A stretch of 64,000 bases of DNA from Gimesia aquarii (GCF_007748195.1 NZ_CP037920.1:3473501-3537500); one strand, 5' to 3'; positions 46,600 to 59,515 are shown, counted from the stretch's first letter. The notes: a model not told the origin generated them from the letters alone. Program-made: numbers and translations.

Positions 46600-46628
46600 T
46601 TGACAAATTGCAAATCCACGATTACTAT
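46600..46628 (+). promoter_or_regulatory. Promoter of the blaI-blaR1-like operon
   Basis: TTGACA (46600-46605), 17 bp, TACTAT (46623-46628), 62 bp before the repressor start. BlaI-type repressors usually bind a dyad over such a promoter; no clear dyad was found here. The remaining 46326-46599 gap shows no gene. Confidence 0.55.
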
Positions 46629-46689
46629 AAAACCAAATCTAAATAACCAAATATTATTGTGTAGATCAGAAATCAGTCAAGGATGCCCT

Positions 46690-47088
46690 ATGGCCAGGCC
46701 AAAAGCGAAAGAAATAACTGAACGTGAGTTAGAGCTCATGCATGTTTTCTGGGATCGGAATCAGTCAGAAACCGAGACAGAATTAACCGTCTCTGATGTG
46801 CGTGACGCCCTGCAAAAGAAGGGACGCGATTTAGCTTATACCACTGTAGCAACTTTGGTCAGGATCCTGATGGAGAAGGATTTTCTGGAGCAGACGAATG
46901 AGGAGCGTCCTTTTCTGTACCGCGCAGTCCGTTCATTTGATGAAGTTTCCGGCAGTATGCTGGGCGATATGATTCAGAAAGTGTTTGGTGGCTCGCGTGA
47001 AAAATTACTGGTGCGGCTGATGGAGGAACGAAGGCTGACGAAAAAGGAACTCAAGGCTCTGGAAGACATTTTACGGGAGAAGCCCTAA
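46690..47088 (+). CDS. BlaI/MecI/CopY-family transcriptional repressor
   Basis: A 132-residue winged-helix repressor of the BlaI/MecI type. Start at the ATG at 46690 ([22 protein letters not shown]) with AAGGA upstream; the earlier in-frame ATG at 46594 overlaps the promoter. The recognition region [20 protein letters not shown] (residues about 37-56) and [13 protein letters not shown] are family features, and the C-terminal dimerisation helix ends [25 protein letters not shown]. In characterised systems the repressor is cleaved after its partner M56 peptidase senses a signal. The downstream gene overlaps its stop codon (TAATG), so the two are made together. The regulon is unknown; it need not involve beta-lactams. 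Confidence 0.92.
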   Translation: MARPKAKEITERELELMHVFWDRNQSETETELTVSDVRDALQKKGRDLAYTTVATLVRILMEKDFLEQTNEERPFLYRAVRSFDEVSGSMLGDMIQKVFGGSREKLLVRLMEERRLTKKELKALEDILREKP

Positions 47089-50015
47089 TGCATGACCTTG
47101 GTGTAAGCGTTGTCTGGTTGAGCCTGCAAGTAACCATTGTTGCTGTTGCCTCAGCTTTTTTGTATCTGATTTTGTGCAGTCGAGGCCCGTTGTTACGGTC
47201 GCTCGTGATTTCTTCATCGATGTTAATAACCCTGTTGTTAGCCTCGATGGCATTCAGTCCCTGGCCCAAATGGAGTATTGAAAGAACACAGCAGTCGATA
47301 GCTCAAGTCCCGCAAATGAATCAGAGGGTAATCGCCAAAGCAAACACAGTAGTGGCTGAATCTGATTCGATTAATTCAAATGTTGCGCCCGTCAAGTTAG
47401 AATCAGTGTGGAGTTCTGCCTGGAGTGGATTCGTAGCAGGTCTTGAAAATAAGCATCCTGTCGAAAACTTAGAGGAACCGTACTCGTGGCCTGCGATCAT
47501 TGGGTTCTTGTTTCTTGGGGGGATCTCACTAGGGTTAACTCGTCTCTGTGTGGGCTATTTTCTTTTAAAACAAGAATTGAAGCATACGACTGATTTAAAT
47601 GGCACCGACGTGCGGGAGCTCCTGGATGGTCTTTTAAGGGAGCACAATTACTCGTCAACAATTCGTTTGCGCGAGACTCAACGATTAGCAACAGCAGCGG
47701 TTGTTGGCTGGTGGCGTCCGGTGATCTTGTTGCCCCATGCTTGGCGCACATGGTCTGTTGATCAAATGACTGCAGTATTGACACACGAACTGTCACACAT
47801 TCTTCAGAGAGATTTCTTGTCCAATCTTTGTGCAGAGATTAGCCGGTCGATCTATTTCTATCATCCATTAATGCATTGGCTGGCGGCACGGCTACGGCTG
47901 GAACAGGAACTTGTCGCTGATGCGGAGGCTGCACGTTCGTCAGGAGGCACGGATTCGTATTTAGTGATTCTCGCCGAGATGGCAATGGCACAATCCAATC
48001 GAAGTGTGCGGGGACCTGCCCGCGCATTTTTACCCACACAGTCCACTTTTTTAAGGCGAATTGACATGCTTAGAGATAAAGCTCCTTTTAGAGGAACCGT
48101 CACTCACACGACTCGTGTTGTTGCTGTCACATGTATTATGTTAATTGGCATTGTGGCTGTTGGAATTCGGGGGGATCGAATTATTCAGGCACAGGACACT
48201 GCTCCCAAAGTGGGGATCTCTTCGAAACAAAAGGTTGAACAGAGCAAATTGAGCATGGATTATGTTCCCAATCATGCTCTGGGAGTAATCGCAGTACGAC
48301 CGGCAGAGATTCTTTCAGAAGAGGTGATGAAACCAATTCGAAATTTGCTTGATGCAGAAGAACGTAAGCAGCACGGCTTTAGTGTGTTAGGACTGAAGTT
48401 AGCTGAGATCAATGCTGCGACAATCATTTTTTTACCTCCAGAAGCTGATAAGAAATTACCTGAGTCAGTTGCTGTGATTCAAACGAAGCAAAAAATCGAT
48501 CGCAAAAAATTGATGGAGAAATTCAGTCGGAGCCAACTGATTGAAACGACCTACCTGGATAAATCATATCACAAAACAAGGGCTGTCAATGGTGAATCAT
48601 TGTTGTTTGTAAATGATCGAACGGCGATCGTTGCCAACAAAGAGAAATCGCTTCAACAAATTGTTCAAGCGATGCAGCATGGTGGTTCGAATCGCTGGTC
48701 AAAGCAATGGCAGACTGTTGAAAATAATTCTCTGGCAGCACTGTTTAATATTCGATTGGCTCGTGAGATTATCTGGAAAAATCAGTCAAATCTAGTGATC
48801 ATCAATCCCATGATTCAGGGGCTTGTCTCTCCAATCTGGGAAAATACTGATGTTTTATTACTAGGCTTAACTATAAACAAAAAGATTGATCTGACATCTA
48901 TGTTATATCAGGAAAAAAATGGTGAGAGCATCAAAAAAACTCTGGAAGCAATTCTCACGCTCTCATCAAATATGCTTGACCAAATGAAACAGAATATCGG
49001 TAGTAACAATGTACAAGAGCGATTGTCACTGATGTCTTTGATGGACATTGCCGAAAAGATGATCAAGTCAACGAAGGTGACTCAAAAAGGTGAAAACATC
49101 AGTTTCACGATATCGCTGCCAGATGATTCTGGTATTCAGATGGTTGCTGTCCTTTTACCCGCAGTTTTGCAGGCGCGTGAAGCAGCCCGCCGTACCCAGT
49201 CCATGAATAACCTGAAGCAAATTATGCTGGCATTGCATAATTATTATACAGTTCATAAACACTTTCCTCCAGCAGTTGTTATCGGACCGAATGGCAAAAC
49301 TCCCCACAGTTGGCGAGTGGCAATCTTGCCGTATCTGGGACAAGAAGCATTGTACGATGAGTATCAAAAGAACCAACCATGGGACAGCGAGCAAAATCTC
49401 AAAGTACTTGCGAAAATGCCGGATGTGTATCGAAGTCCTGCTGAAGACGGCACTACAAATAATACATCCTATTTTGCTGTCGTAGGTAAGAATACAGCGT
49501 TTGGAAAGAGTTCCAAAGTTACTGGTTTCGGTGCAGGGGGAGGGGACGGCGCTGCCGGTGGTTTCGGAGGATTCGGTGGTAAAGGAGGAGCTGGTGGTAA
49601 AGCAGGAGGAGTTGGTGGTAAAGGGGGGGCCGGTGGCGGTGCAGGAGGAATTGGTGGTAAAGGAGGGGCTGGTGGCGGTGCTGGAGGAGCCGGTGGCGGC
49701 CTATTCGGTGGAGGAGGAAGGGGCCGTCGTCAGAGGGGAGTGAATGATAAAAGCGGTGTGAGTTTTATCGATATCACAGATGGTACATCGAACACCATTG
49801 CCATTGTTGAAGCAAAGCGAGATATTCCATGGACAAAACCGGAAGATATCAAATTCGATGGTAAGAAAATACCGAAATTTGGTGGCTTTTATCAAGGTGG
49901 TTTTATTGCCGGGTTCTGTGATGGTTCAGTCAGATTTCTCTCAGAGAATATTGATCAAAAGACATTGAAGAACTTGCTTACAATCAACGATGGTTACCCT
50001 GTAAAAATCCCATGA
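47088..50015 (+). CDS. BlaR1-like M56 metallopeptidase fused to a DUF1559 domain
   Basis: A 975-residue membrane protein. Hydrophobic helices lie at about 6-27, 35-56 and 130-156. The M56 domain has the zinc motif HELSH (H233, E234, H237), the downstream [13 protein letters not shown] segment, and a transmembrane helix after it (about 343-362). Residues about 385-680 form a soluble region with [15 protein letters not shown]. From about 688 there is a DUF1559 sequence ([20 protein letters not shown] through [20 protein letters not shown]), interrupted by a Gly-rich insert (about 820-881), ending with the motif [14 protein letters not shown]. The DUF1559 part lacks its own pilin signal, so the M56 helices provide the anchor. 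ATG overlaps the repressor stop codon. I infer a sensor whose extracytoplasmic domain is DUF1559-like; what it senses is not known. Confidence 0.9.
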   Translation: MHDLGVSVVWLSLQVTIVAVASAFLYLILCSRGPLLRSLVISSSMLITLLLASMAFSPWPKWSIERTQQSIAQVPQMNQRVIAKANTVVAESDSINSNVAPVKLESVWSSAWSGFVAGLENKHPVENLEEPYSWPAIIGFLFLGGISLGLTRLCVGYFLLKQELKHTTDLNGTDVRELLDGLLREHNYSSTIRLRETQRLATAAVVGWWRPVILLPHAWRTWSVDQMTAVLTHELSHILQRDFLSNLCAEISRSIYFYHPLMHWLAARLRLEQELVADAEAARSSGGTDSYLVILAEMAMAQSNRSVRGPARAFLPTQSTFLRRIDMLRDKAPFRGTVTHTTRVVAVTCIMLIGIVAVGIRGDRIIQAQDTAPKVGISSKQKVEQSKLSMDYVPNHALGVIAVRPAEILSEEVMKPIRNLLDAEERKQHGFSVLGLKLAEINAATIIFLPPEADKKLPESVAVIQTKQKIDRKKLMEKFSRSQLIETTYLDKSYHKTRAVNGESLLFVNDRTAIVANKEKSLQQIVQAMQHGGSNRWSKQWQTVENNSLAALFNIRLAREIIWKNQSNLVIINPMIQGLVSPIWENTDVLLLGLTINKKIDLTSMLYQEKNGESIKKTLEAILTLSSNMLDQMKQNIGSNNVQERLSLMSLMDIAEKMIKSTKVTQKGENISFTISLPDDSGIQMVAVLLPAVLQAREAARRTQSMNNLKQIMLALHNYYTVHKHFPPAVVIGPNGKTPHSWRVAILPYLGQEALYDEYQKNQPWDSEQNLKVLAKMPDVYRSPAEDGTTNNTSYFAVVGKNTAFGKSSKVTGFGAGGGDGAAGGFGGFGGKGGAGGKAGGVGGKGGAGGGAGGIGGKGGAGGGAGGAGGGLFGGGGRGRRQRGVNDKSGVSFIDITDGTSNTIAIVEAKRDIPWTKPEDIKFDGKKIPKFGGFYQGGFIAGFCDGSVRFLSENIDQKTLKNLLTINDGYPVKIP
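49545..49730 (+). repeat. Glycine-codon minisatellite inside the DUF1559 domain
   Basis: Imperfect repeats of GGTGGTAAAGGAGGAGCT and GGTGGCGGTGCAGGAGGA encode Gly-Gly-Lys-Gly-Gly-Ala-type units (about 62 residues). The frame is kept throughout, so copy number probably varies in steps of whole codons. Confidence 0.85.
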
Positions 50016-50043
50016 AATCATTATTGATGTGAATGGAATTTTA

Positions 50044-50070
50044 TACTCATCCGAGAGAAATGGGTGAGTA
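50044..50070. terminator. Weak hairpin between convergent genes
   Basis: TACTCATCC (50044-50052) and GGGTGAGTA (50062-50070) can pair with one G-T wobble over a 9-nt loop. No T run on either side, so terminator activity is doubtful. Confidence 0.3.
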
Positions 50071-50156
50071 CGATTAGAGCAACTACTAGCTTGAGTCAAC
50101 TCAAGATTCAGTCACCGGGAACTGAAAAGATTGATGTGGTCACCATATGATGACTG

Positions 50157-51317
50157 CTAAAGTCGAACGCGTCCCGGTGCTTCTTCTGGTTCACTGAATG
50201 AATCAGGAGAGCGAAATGGGTTTTCTAATGGTTCGTCTTGAATGTCATTGGCTGGAATGGTTTCTGGTTCTTCAAAGCCGATTTGTGTGGGCTTCCATTC
50301 TGGTTCAAAGCCTGGATTGCCTTGCGACCAGTCTGGTTCTTCGAGTTCAGCAACACGGGATTCTATGCGTGTGGGGCGTCTGAGGGAGGCTTCTCTTTGG
50401 GGGGGCTGATTGGGAAATCCCGATCCAAGATCTAAAACCGGGTATCCAGGAATTTGTGGAAGTCCCCAAACTTCATTGGGAATACCTACGGGATTCACAT
50501 CAATGTTCGCCATGGTCATCGTTAAAACAATTCCAGCTTGGGGCCAGTCCAGTTTGATCACATGCGGTAGTGTTGCCCCTGAGTTATTACAAACGCGGTA
50601 TTCACCCAACGTCGCAGTCGCGATGCGTTGTCCCCGACTGTCATACAACGATTGCTCAATAATATTTCCCGTGCAAAGGTTAACAACCAGGATTTTCTGA
50701 ACCAGTTTGCCATTTGGTAGCAGACGGTCTGAGATCAGTTTGATGTTTGGAGAGTTCTGACCTTCTTTTTGAATGGAAAGTTCTTTTTCATTTAATGGCA
50801 CCACCCGCAGGGCTTCAAGTAACCAGTTTGGTTCAAAGGGAATATTTAATTGTGAACCCATTGATTGATACTGGTCATGCCGAATTGTAAAGACTCGTTT
50901 TTGTTCATTCCGCTTAACCCAGAACCAGAATCGTTCATTGTTCGATCCAAAGTCCACTTCTGCTCCCAGGGGAGAGCTGGCACGTAAGCGGAACCGTTTT
51001 GGCTGTTCCACAGCCAGCATGGCATTTAAACTGATCGGAATGCCACCTTGCTGTCGTGCACGAATTTTGACATTCGACGCTTGCCAACCATAGACGCCAT
51101 TCGTTTGCGAGTTCAGGTGGTTGATAATTTGTGTGTAGCTGGCATTTGGTGGCAGGACACACTCAGGGGCTTGTTGTGGAAGAAATGTTCTTACAGAGGA
51201 ACAAGATGTAATCAATAGAATAAAGAGGATCATGATAGTGCTGTGCACGACACTGAAAACTCGAGCATATCGCTGCGGGTGCGTTGCTGTTTCTGTTCTT
51301 CCCTGAACATTAAACAT
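50157..51317 (-). CDS. Planctomycete outer-membrane-type lipoprotein of unknown function
   Basis: A 386-residue predicted lipoprotein with signal segment STIMILFILLITSCSS (Cys39) following a basic stretch. Residues about 55-290 show a beta-rich pattern with GWQASNVKIRAR, PKRFRLRASSPLGAEVDFGS and RFWFWVKR, which recalls the LolA/LolB fold used to move lipoproteins; this is a structural guess without a motif. The C-terminal 90 residues are Pro/Glu-rich and acidic. It lies 30 bp upstream of nothing on its own strand, but the preceding gene (51348) is 30 bp away in the same direction, so the pair is probably one transcript. Function is unknown. Confidence 0.7.
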   Translation of the reverse strand: MFNVQGRTETATHPQRYARVFSVVHSTIMILFILLITSCSSVRTFLPQQAPECVLPPNASYTQIINHLNSQTNGVYGWQASNVKIRARQQGGIPISLNAMLAVEQPKRFRLRASSPLGAEVDFGSNNERFWFWVKRNEQKRVFTIRHDQYQSMGSQLNIPFEPNWLLEALRVVPLNEKELSIQKEGQNSPNIKLISDRLLPNGKLVQKILVVNLCTGNIIEQSLYDSRGQRIATATLGEYRVCNNSGATLPHVIKLDWPQAGIVLTMTMANIDVNPVGIPNEVWGLPQIPGYPVLDLGSGFPNQPPQREASLRRPTRIESRVAELEEPDWSQGNPGFEPEWKPTQIGFEEPETIPANDIQDEPLENPFRSPDSFSEPEEAPGRVRL

Positions 51318-51347
51318 AGTCGTGATCCGTTATCGGGGATGAACCCC

Positions 51348-51836
51348 TTATTCCCAGTCTTCAAATAATTGTGTATTTAGTTGTTGTTGCAGTTGTTCAA
51401 TTTCAGATTCTTCCAGGCTCTGATCACGAATCTCGAAGTTTCCTTCTCCATGCGTTCCTGATAATTGGAGATAAGATGTCTGATCTTCATTTCGTGAGCC
51501 ATCTAATTTCAATCGGCGTTTTTGCACCAGAAATAGAGCAAGAACGTAGAGGAATTTTTCCTGAATTTGGTTGGGGTTTTCGTATAGTTGTTCAAAGTAT
51601 TGCATTAACGCGTCGGCATCGACTTTTTTAGGGCCTTGTGATGTTGGCTCCGGCACTTGTAATTTCCATTCACCTACTGCACCTTCCGGAGGTCCGTCCC
51701 ACGCATCGTGTGAATAGTCAAGTCGTACTAGTTGTCCATTTTGCTCGACAATCACGGAATGGACTGTTTCACCTGGAGTAAATTCTTTTCCTGTAGCCGA
51801 GCACGATTTTCCTAATGGCTTTAAATGATAGTCCAT
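51348..51836 (-). CDS. Conserved-looking hypothetical protein
   Basis: A 162-residue soluble acidic protein. The N-terminus MDYHLKPLGKSCSATGKEFT with PGE-x-V-HS resembles small zinc- or beta-hairpin-like modules found in planctomycete proteins, but only two Cys/His positions are candidates. The middle (FLYVLALFLVQKRRLKLDGS) is helical and the end is Gln/Glu-rich (EIEQLQQQLNTQLFEDWE). It is followed by the lipoprotein gene after 30 bp. No function can be assigned. Confidence 0.65.
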   Translation of the reverse strand: MDYHLKPLGKSCSATGKEFTPGETVHSVIVEQNGQLVRLDYSHDAWDGPPEGAVGEWKLQVPEPTSQGPKKVDADALMQYFEQLYENPNQIQEKFLYVLALFLVQKRRLKLDGSRNEDQTSYLQLSGTHGEGNFEIRDQSLEESEIEQLQQQLNTQLFEDWE

Positions 51837-52035
51837 TTAAAAAACTCGAAGCTAAAAACTCGAAATCGAACTTCGTGAGGCCGTTCTAAGCCAAATGATG
51901 GGTTCGTTTGATAATCTTGGTCGAATACTAGCCTATAACACGATTTAGCTCAAGATGAGTCTGGCAGCTGTAAACAAGCTCGTTTTGCAGAAACTGGAGT
52001 TTTATATTTGCCTTAAAGTATTGTAAATCAGAGTG

Positions 52036-52236
52036 TTATGAACCCGTAAAGAATTTGTCTGAGGAGCCACCCTCTTTGACAATAGGGATCTCGATCCGAG
52101 AAGCACATTTAGGACAATGACCGGCATAAGCAGTCTTGTCATGATTCATGTAGATGTGGGAATAGACGTTACAGCACTTGAAATGGACACCAACATGTGA
52201 TCGTTGGGGAGCATGCGAGTCACGTTCCTCTGTCAT
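52036..52236 (-). CDS. Small zinc-ribbon-like protein
   Basis: A 66-residue protein with two Cys pairs, FKCCNVYSHIY and GHCPKCASRIE, which could bind one zinc ion in a rubredoxin/ribbon arrangement. It lies downstream of atpC on the same strand (110 bp away). The compact Cys spacing and a good ATG make it a likely real gene in spite of its size. The role is unknown; RNA, DNA or protein contacts are all possible. Confidence 0.65.
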   Translation of the reverse strand: MTEERDSHAPQRSHVGVHFKCCNVYSHIYMNHDKTAYAGHCPKCASRIEIPIVKEGGSSDKFFTGS

Positions 52237-52345
52237 GATCGACTCCAGTCAAATTCAATAAAGTGAAATCACTCCAATGAGTTTCACATTATTTACGAGA
52301 ATTCGCTGAATAAATCAAGAGACACTGATTCGAAGTGAGGGCTGA

Positions 52346-52747
52346 CTACTTTTGATTCGCCAGCGTCAGCATAGCCCGTGCACGATCTTGATCTCGTTCG
52401 CGGGCATCACATTGATCATCACCAATAGCCGGTCTGGCTAGTGCCTCTTCTAGAAGTTTTTCAGCTTCTGCGGCGTCCAGTTCGCTGATGGGAAGCGCTT
52501 GTTCTGTCAAAACGGAAATGACGTTGCCTTGAACTTGTAAAAAACCACCATCAATAAAGTAATTGCTCTCTGTTCCATCTGTAGATTTGTAGACAAGTTC
52601 ACCATGGCCGAGTCGACCGACCATCGGCATGCGGCCTGGTAGAATCCCGATTTGTCCATCAAACAAAGTACATCGCAGGCTCTGGATCGAGAGATCTAAC
52701 AGAGTTGTTTCCGGTGTCACTAATAAAAAGCGAAATTCTTGTGCCAT
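52346..52747 (-). CDS. atpC: ATP synthase F1 epsilon subunit
   Basis: A 133-residue epsilon subunit, central-stalk protein and regulator of the F1 motor. The start is the ATG at 52747 (MAQEFRFLLVTPETTLLDLS); an upstream in-frame codon adds five residues. The N-terminal beta-sandwich has the family motifs DGQIGILPGRMPMVGRLGHG and FIDGGFLQVQGNVISVLTE; the C-terminal helices (DAAEAEKLLEEAL) are shortened and end in a charged tail. It is the last gene of the ATP synthase operon, separated from atpD by 85 bp that contain a hairpin. Confidence 0.95.
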   Translation of the reverse strand: MAQEFRFLLVTPETTLLDLSIQSLRCTLFDGQIGILPGRMPMVGRLGHGELVYKSTDGTESNYFIDGGFLQVQGNVISVLTEQALPISELDAAEAEKLLEEALARPAIGDDQCDARERDQDRARAMLTLANQK

Positions 52748-52790
52748 TGGTGGTCTAACCACATTTTGAAACAGGTCGTCAAATTGAATT

Positions 52791-52815
52791 TGTGGTCGGA
52801 ATACCCGACCACAAT
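52791..52815 (-). promoter_or_regulatory. Hairpin between atpD and atpC
   Basis: TTGTGGTCGG and CCGACCACAA form a perfect 10-bp stem with a 5-nt loop. In the transcript it lies 18 nt after the atpD stop and about 43 nt before the atpC start. No T run follows, so it could be a processing or attenuation site, not a full terminator. Confidence 0.6.
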
Positions 52816-52832
52816 ATTAAATCAAAGTCTAT

Positions 52833-54314
<1,482 letters not shown>

Positions 54315-54359
54315 TCAATTTGTAAAAATACAAAGTGCCCACTCAGGGCAGGTCGGAAA

Positions 54360-55238
54360 TTACTCCAAGGCAGCGGCACCACCAATGATTTCAAGAATTT
54401 CCGAAGTAATTTGTGTTTGTCTTGCACGGTTATATTGAGCAGACAGAGTGCCTACCATATCGTTGGCGTTTTCAGTAGCACCTTTCATGGCAACCATCCG
54501 TGCAATCTGTTCGCTCACTGCTGCGTCCAGGAAGCATTTGAATAAGCGTGCTTTAAAGGCTGTTGGAACAATTTCTTCCAGTATTTCCTGTGCAGAGGGA
54601 AGAAATTCATAATCGTATTTTTGAGATCCTGAAGATTCTGCTTCAGATGATTTTAATGCACCAATTGGGAGCAGTGAATGTACAACGGGTTCTTGTTTGG
54701 ATGCAGAAACAAACTCGGTATAAGCGACATCCAGTCGATCGATCTTGCCTTCAATATATTCAGTAATATAGCGACTGGCCAGCTCATCTACTTCTTCAAA
54801 AGTAGGGCGGTCTTCAAAGTGTGTGTAAGTTTGAGACGCAGAAGTACCTTGAAATTTCAAAAAGCTGATACCACGTTTTCCGGAGACTTCCAATCGTACG
54901 TTTTGTCCGCTTGTTTCTAATTCTTGATAGCGTTTCAAGGCACCTTTTAGCACACCCGAGTTGTAGCCACCACAAAGTCCACGATTCGAAGTGAGAACCA
55001 ATAGGACAGAATTTTTCTCAGTTTCATGCTTTTCAAGTAATGGATGATGAAACTCAAGATTTGCTTGAGAAAGATCAGAGACAAGCTCAGAAATCTTTTG
55101 AGTATAAGCGGCAGCCTCCGAAGCGCGGTCCATAGCCTTCTTGAATCGCGCAGTGGCGATCAATTCCATAGTCCGTGTGATTTTACGGATATTTTTAACC
55201 GCTTTTAAACGTTTTACGATGGCACGTGCTTTGGCCAT
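54360..55238 (-). CDS. atpG: ATP synthase F1 gamma subunit
   Basis: The 292-residue rotor shaft. The N-terminal helix (KARAIVKRLKAVKNIRKITR, then TMELIATARF) and the C-terminal helix (ATENANDMVGTLSAQYNRAR, then QTQITSEILEIIGGAAAL) form the coiled coil in the alpha/beta hexamer, and SNRGLCGGYNSG is the central motif. It lies between atpA and atpD with gaps of 57 and 72 bp. Confidence 0.97.
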   Translation of the reverse strand: MAKARAIVKRLKAVKNIRKITRTMELIATARFKKAMDRASEAAAYTQKISELVSDLSQANLEFHHPLLEKHETEKNSVLLVLTSNRGLCGGYNSGVLKGALKRYQELETSGQNVRLEVSGKRGISFLKFQGTSASQTYTHFEDRPTFEEVDELASRYITEYIEGKIDRLDVAYTEFVSASKQEPVVHSLLPIGALKSSEAESSGSQKYDYEFLPSAQEILEEIVPTAFKARLFKCFLDAAVSEQIARMVAMKGATENANDMVGTLSAQYNRARQTQITSEILEIIGGAAALE

Positions 55239-55295
55239 TAGATTTTGAACCTGTTTTTGATGATCTATATCAAGTGATTAAATCACTGAGTCGGT

Positions 55296-57417
<2,122 letters not shown>

Positions 57418-57487
57418 AACTCACAGCTAAAGGAATATTGATTCAATCTACACCCACTTCATTTGAATAAAATGGGTCTCTTAATTG

Positions 57488-58114
57488 TTAGTTAGAACTT
57501 CCTGAAATCTGAGACAAAGCCTCTTCAATCAGTCGCTCACGGTCGGATTCATTTAATGCTCGTCCTAAGACTTGTTCGGTTGCATCAATGACTCGACCAT
57601 TTAATTGATCAAACAGATCTTTCAAGGCCAGTTCGCGAGCTCGCTCAATCTCATCAAGTGTATGAGTCTTGATTTTCTCTGCTTCCTGTCGTGCCTGTTC
57701 AAGGATGTCCTGTTTGATACGATCTGCATCAGAACGAGCTTCAACCATCATTGCTTGAATCTCATCCTGAGCAGCTGCTATTTTTTGTGCATGTTCTTTA
57801 ACTAATTCTTCTGATTCTCTTTGCTTTGATTCTGCTTGATCAATTGCGTTGACAACTCTTAATTCTCGGTCATCTAAAGCTTGAATGAGCGGTCCCCAGG
57901 CAAACTTTTTGAGCACAAAAATAAAGATGACGAAAACAATAAATGACCAAATGGCCAAGTCCGTTTTCCAGCCCAGCGGAGCCCCTGTCGCATGTCCTGC
58001 ATCTTCAGCCGCATATAATGAGGCTGAAGAATCAATGAGTCCACTGCCCAATATGATGCTGCCCATTATGATCAGCATAATGAAACAACGGCTTGTACAA
58101 AGACTTTTCAACAT
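57488..58114 (-). CDS. atpF: ATP synthase F0 b subunit
   Basis: A 208-residue b subunit, the stator rod. The start is placed at the ATG at 58114 (MLKSLCTSRCF; GAGAG nine bases upstream); the frame opens at 58138. Unusually for the family, a signal-peptide-like segment (LIIMGSIILGSGLIDSSASL then YAAEDA) precedes the standard transmembrane helix (LAIWSFIVFVIFIFVLKKF, about 55-73), followed by PLIQALDDRE and a long Ala/Glu/Arg coiled coil. Only one b-type gene is present, so a homodimer is expected. Confidence 0.93.
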   Translation of the reverse strand: MLKSLCTSRCFIMLIIMGSIILGSGLIDSSASLYAAEDAGHATGAPLGWKTDLAIWSFIVFVIFIFVLKKFAWGPLIQALDDRELRVVNAIDQAESKQRESEELVKEHAQKIAAAQDEIQAMMVEARSDADRIKQDILEQARQEAEKIKTHTLDEIERARELALKDLFDQLNGRVIDATEQVLGRALNESDRERLIEEALSQISGSSN

Positions 58115-58221
58115 GATTAAAGACTCTCGCATTGTCATCAGAAGAATTGGTTATGAAATCGTTCTCAAATGCTTGAGCACGGGTTTCTTCAGTAAAACAT
58201 GGACACAAAAATTGGAATTCA

Positions 58222-58509
58222 TCAGATCATGCAGATGATGAGGGCGAAGAATGCTGCACCTTCGATCAACGCTGCAGAAATAATCATTGCTGTCTGGATT
58301 TTACCAACAGCCTCTGGTTGTCGAGCAATTGCTTCTACAGCGGAACCACCAATTCTACCGATGCCGAAACCAGCACCGATAATGGTAATTCCCGCACCAA
58401 GGGCTCCTAGTGAAATTCCACCACCTTCTCCTGCTTGTGCCATTGCAGGAACAGCTGTGGCCAATACAACAACACATGTCATGTACATAATCCGTAAAGC
58501 CTGGATCAT
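58222..58509 (-). CDS. atpE: ATP synthase F0 c subunit
   Basis: A 95-residue rotor-ring subunit started at the ATG at 58509 (MIQALRIMYMT; AGGGGA ten bases upstream). A cleavable-looking signal peptide ends in ATAVPAMAQA; the mature part has two helices, GAGITIIGAGFGIGRIGGSA and TAMIISAALIEGAAFFALII, joined by the loop EAIARQPEA. The ion-binding Glu in ALIEG is present; it lacks the Gln and the E-S/T pattern of sodium-type rings, so proton transport is expected. Confidence 0.96.
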   Translation of the reverse strand: MIQALRIMYMTCVVVLATAVPAMAQAGEGGGISLGALGAGITIIGAGFGIGRIGGSAVEAIARQPEAVGKIQTAMIISAALIEGAAFFALIICMI

Positions 58510-58592
58510 TGTTTTTATCCCCTGACCTTTCTCAACGAGGAACACTCAAACGAAATATACTAAGCAAGTCTGTAATAAAGCTCTCTGTTCCT

Positions 58593-59450
58593 CTAGTGAG
58601 GATGTACAGCGGCTCCAATAAACAGAGTTGCAAGAAACGCAAAAACATATGCCTGTAGGAACGCAACGAAGAGTTCCAGCAAGCCAACTAATATTTGGGC
58701 AATGATGCTTGAAGGCATCACGATCGCCCATAATCCTGAATCCGCGGTCATCGCGATGAATCCCAGAAAAACTGCAATCACAGTATGACCAGCCATAATG
58801 TTGGCAAATAAACGAATTGCCAATACTGCATGTTTAATCAAAAAGCCGGCTAACTCAATGACCCAGATCATGGGTAATAAAGTGAGTTTCATGAAAAATG
58901 GAAGCTCCATGGAGGGCGCTAAAGATAACCAGAATTGAATAAAACCCTGTTCTCGCGTCCCATACATGATAACCGTACAGAACGTCGTAAACGCCAGTGC
59001 GATTGTCACATTTAATTCTCCTGTTGCAGATCCCATCCACGGGAAAACTCCCAGAAGATTACAAATCAATACATAAAAGAAACAGGAGAGCACAAAAGGC
59101 AAGTATTTATCAGCAGAGTGTCCGACTTTGGGTTCTTCGTGGTGCCCATGATCATCATCATGGTGGTGATCAGAGCCAATTGTGGGTCGAACCACTTCGT
59201 CGCGCATATAGATGACGAGCGATTCCCAGAAGTTCCACCAGCGACCTCTTACGACTTGACCACCGGCAGCATGTTTAGCTAATCCACGAAACACAAAGAA
59301 CAGAAAAGTAACAGCTATTAACTGTAGCAGCATGAACTTTGTAATTTGGAACCCGAATAGGCTCGGCAACTCGAGGTGAATTCCCCAAGGGAGCTCGAAG
59401 TGCGGAAAATCGCGAACATGATGAAAATGATCAGTGTGACCGGCGGCCAT
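58593..59450 (-). CDS. atpB: ATP synthase F0 a subunit
   Basis: The 285-residue stator channel protein. The essential Arg lies in AIRLFANIMAGHTVIAVFLG (about residue 215); the PFFMKLTLLPMIWVIELAGF helix and a terminal helix pair are typical. A His/Asp-rich cytoplasmic or periplasmic loop (SDHHHDDDHGHHEEPKVGH, about residues 93-111) and a His-containing N-terminus (AAGHTDHFHHVRDF) are additions compared with E. coli. Position in the operon is standard, upstream of atpE. Confidence 0.97.
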   Translation of the reverse strand: MAAGHTDHFHHVRDFPHFELPWGIHLELPSLFGFQITKFMLLQLIAVTFLFFVFRGLAKHAAGGQVVRGRWWNFWESLVIYMRDEVVRPTIGSDHHHDDDHGHHEEPKVGHSADKYLPFVLSCFFYVLICNLLGVFPWMGSATGELNVTIALAFTTFCTVIMYGTREQGFIQFWLSLAPSMELPFFMKLTLLPMIWVIELAGFLIKHAVLAIRLFANIMAGHTVIAVFLGFIAMTADSGLWAIVMPSSIIAQILVGLLELFVAFLQAYVFAFLATLFIGAAVHPH

Positions 59451-59515
59451 TTTTTTAGCTCAATTCCAAAAAAATCTAACTCGATACATTGTTTAGGCTA
59501 ATTAACTTCGGCAGA

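Noticed and set aside
46600-46690. BlaI operator dyad
   Set aside because: No inverted repeat resembling the known TACA-TGTA type could be found near the promoter.
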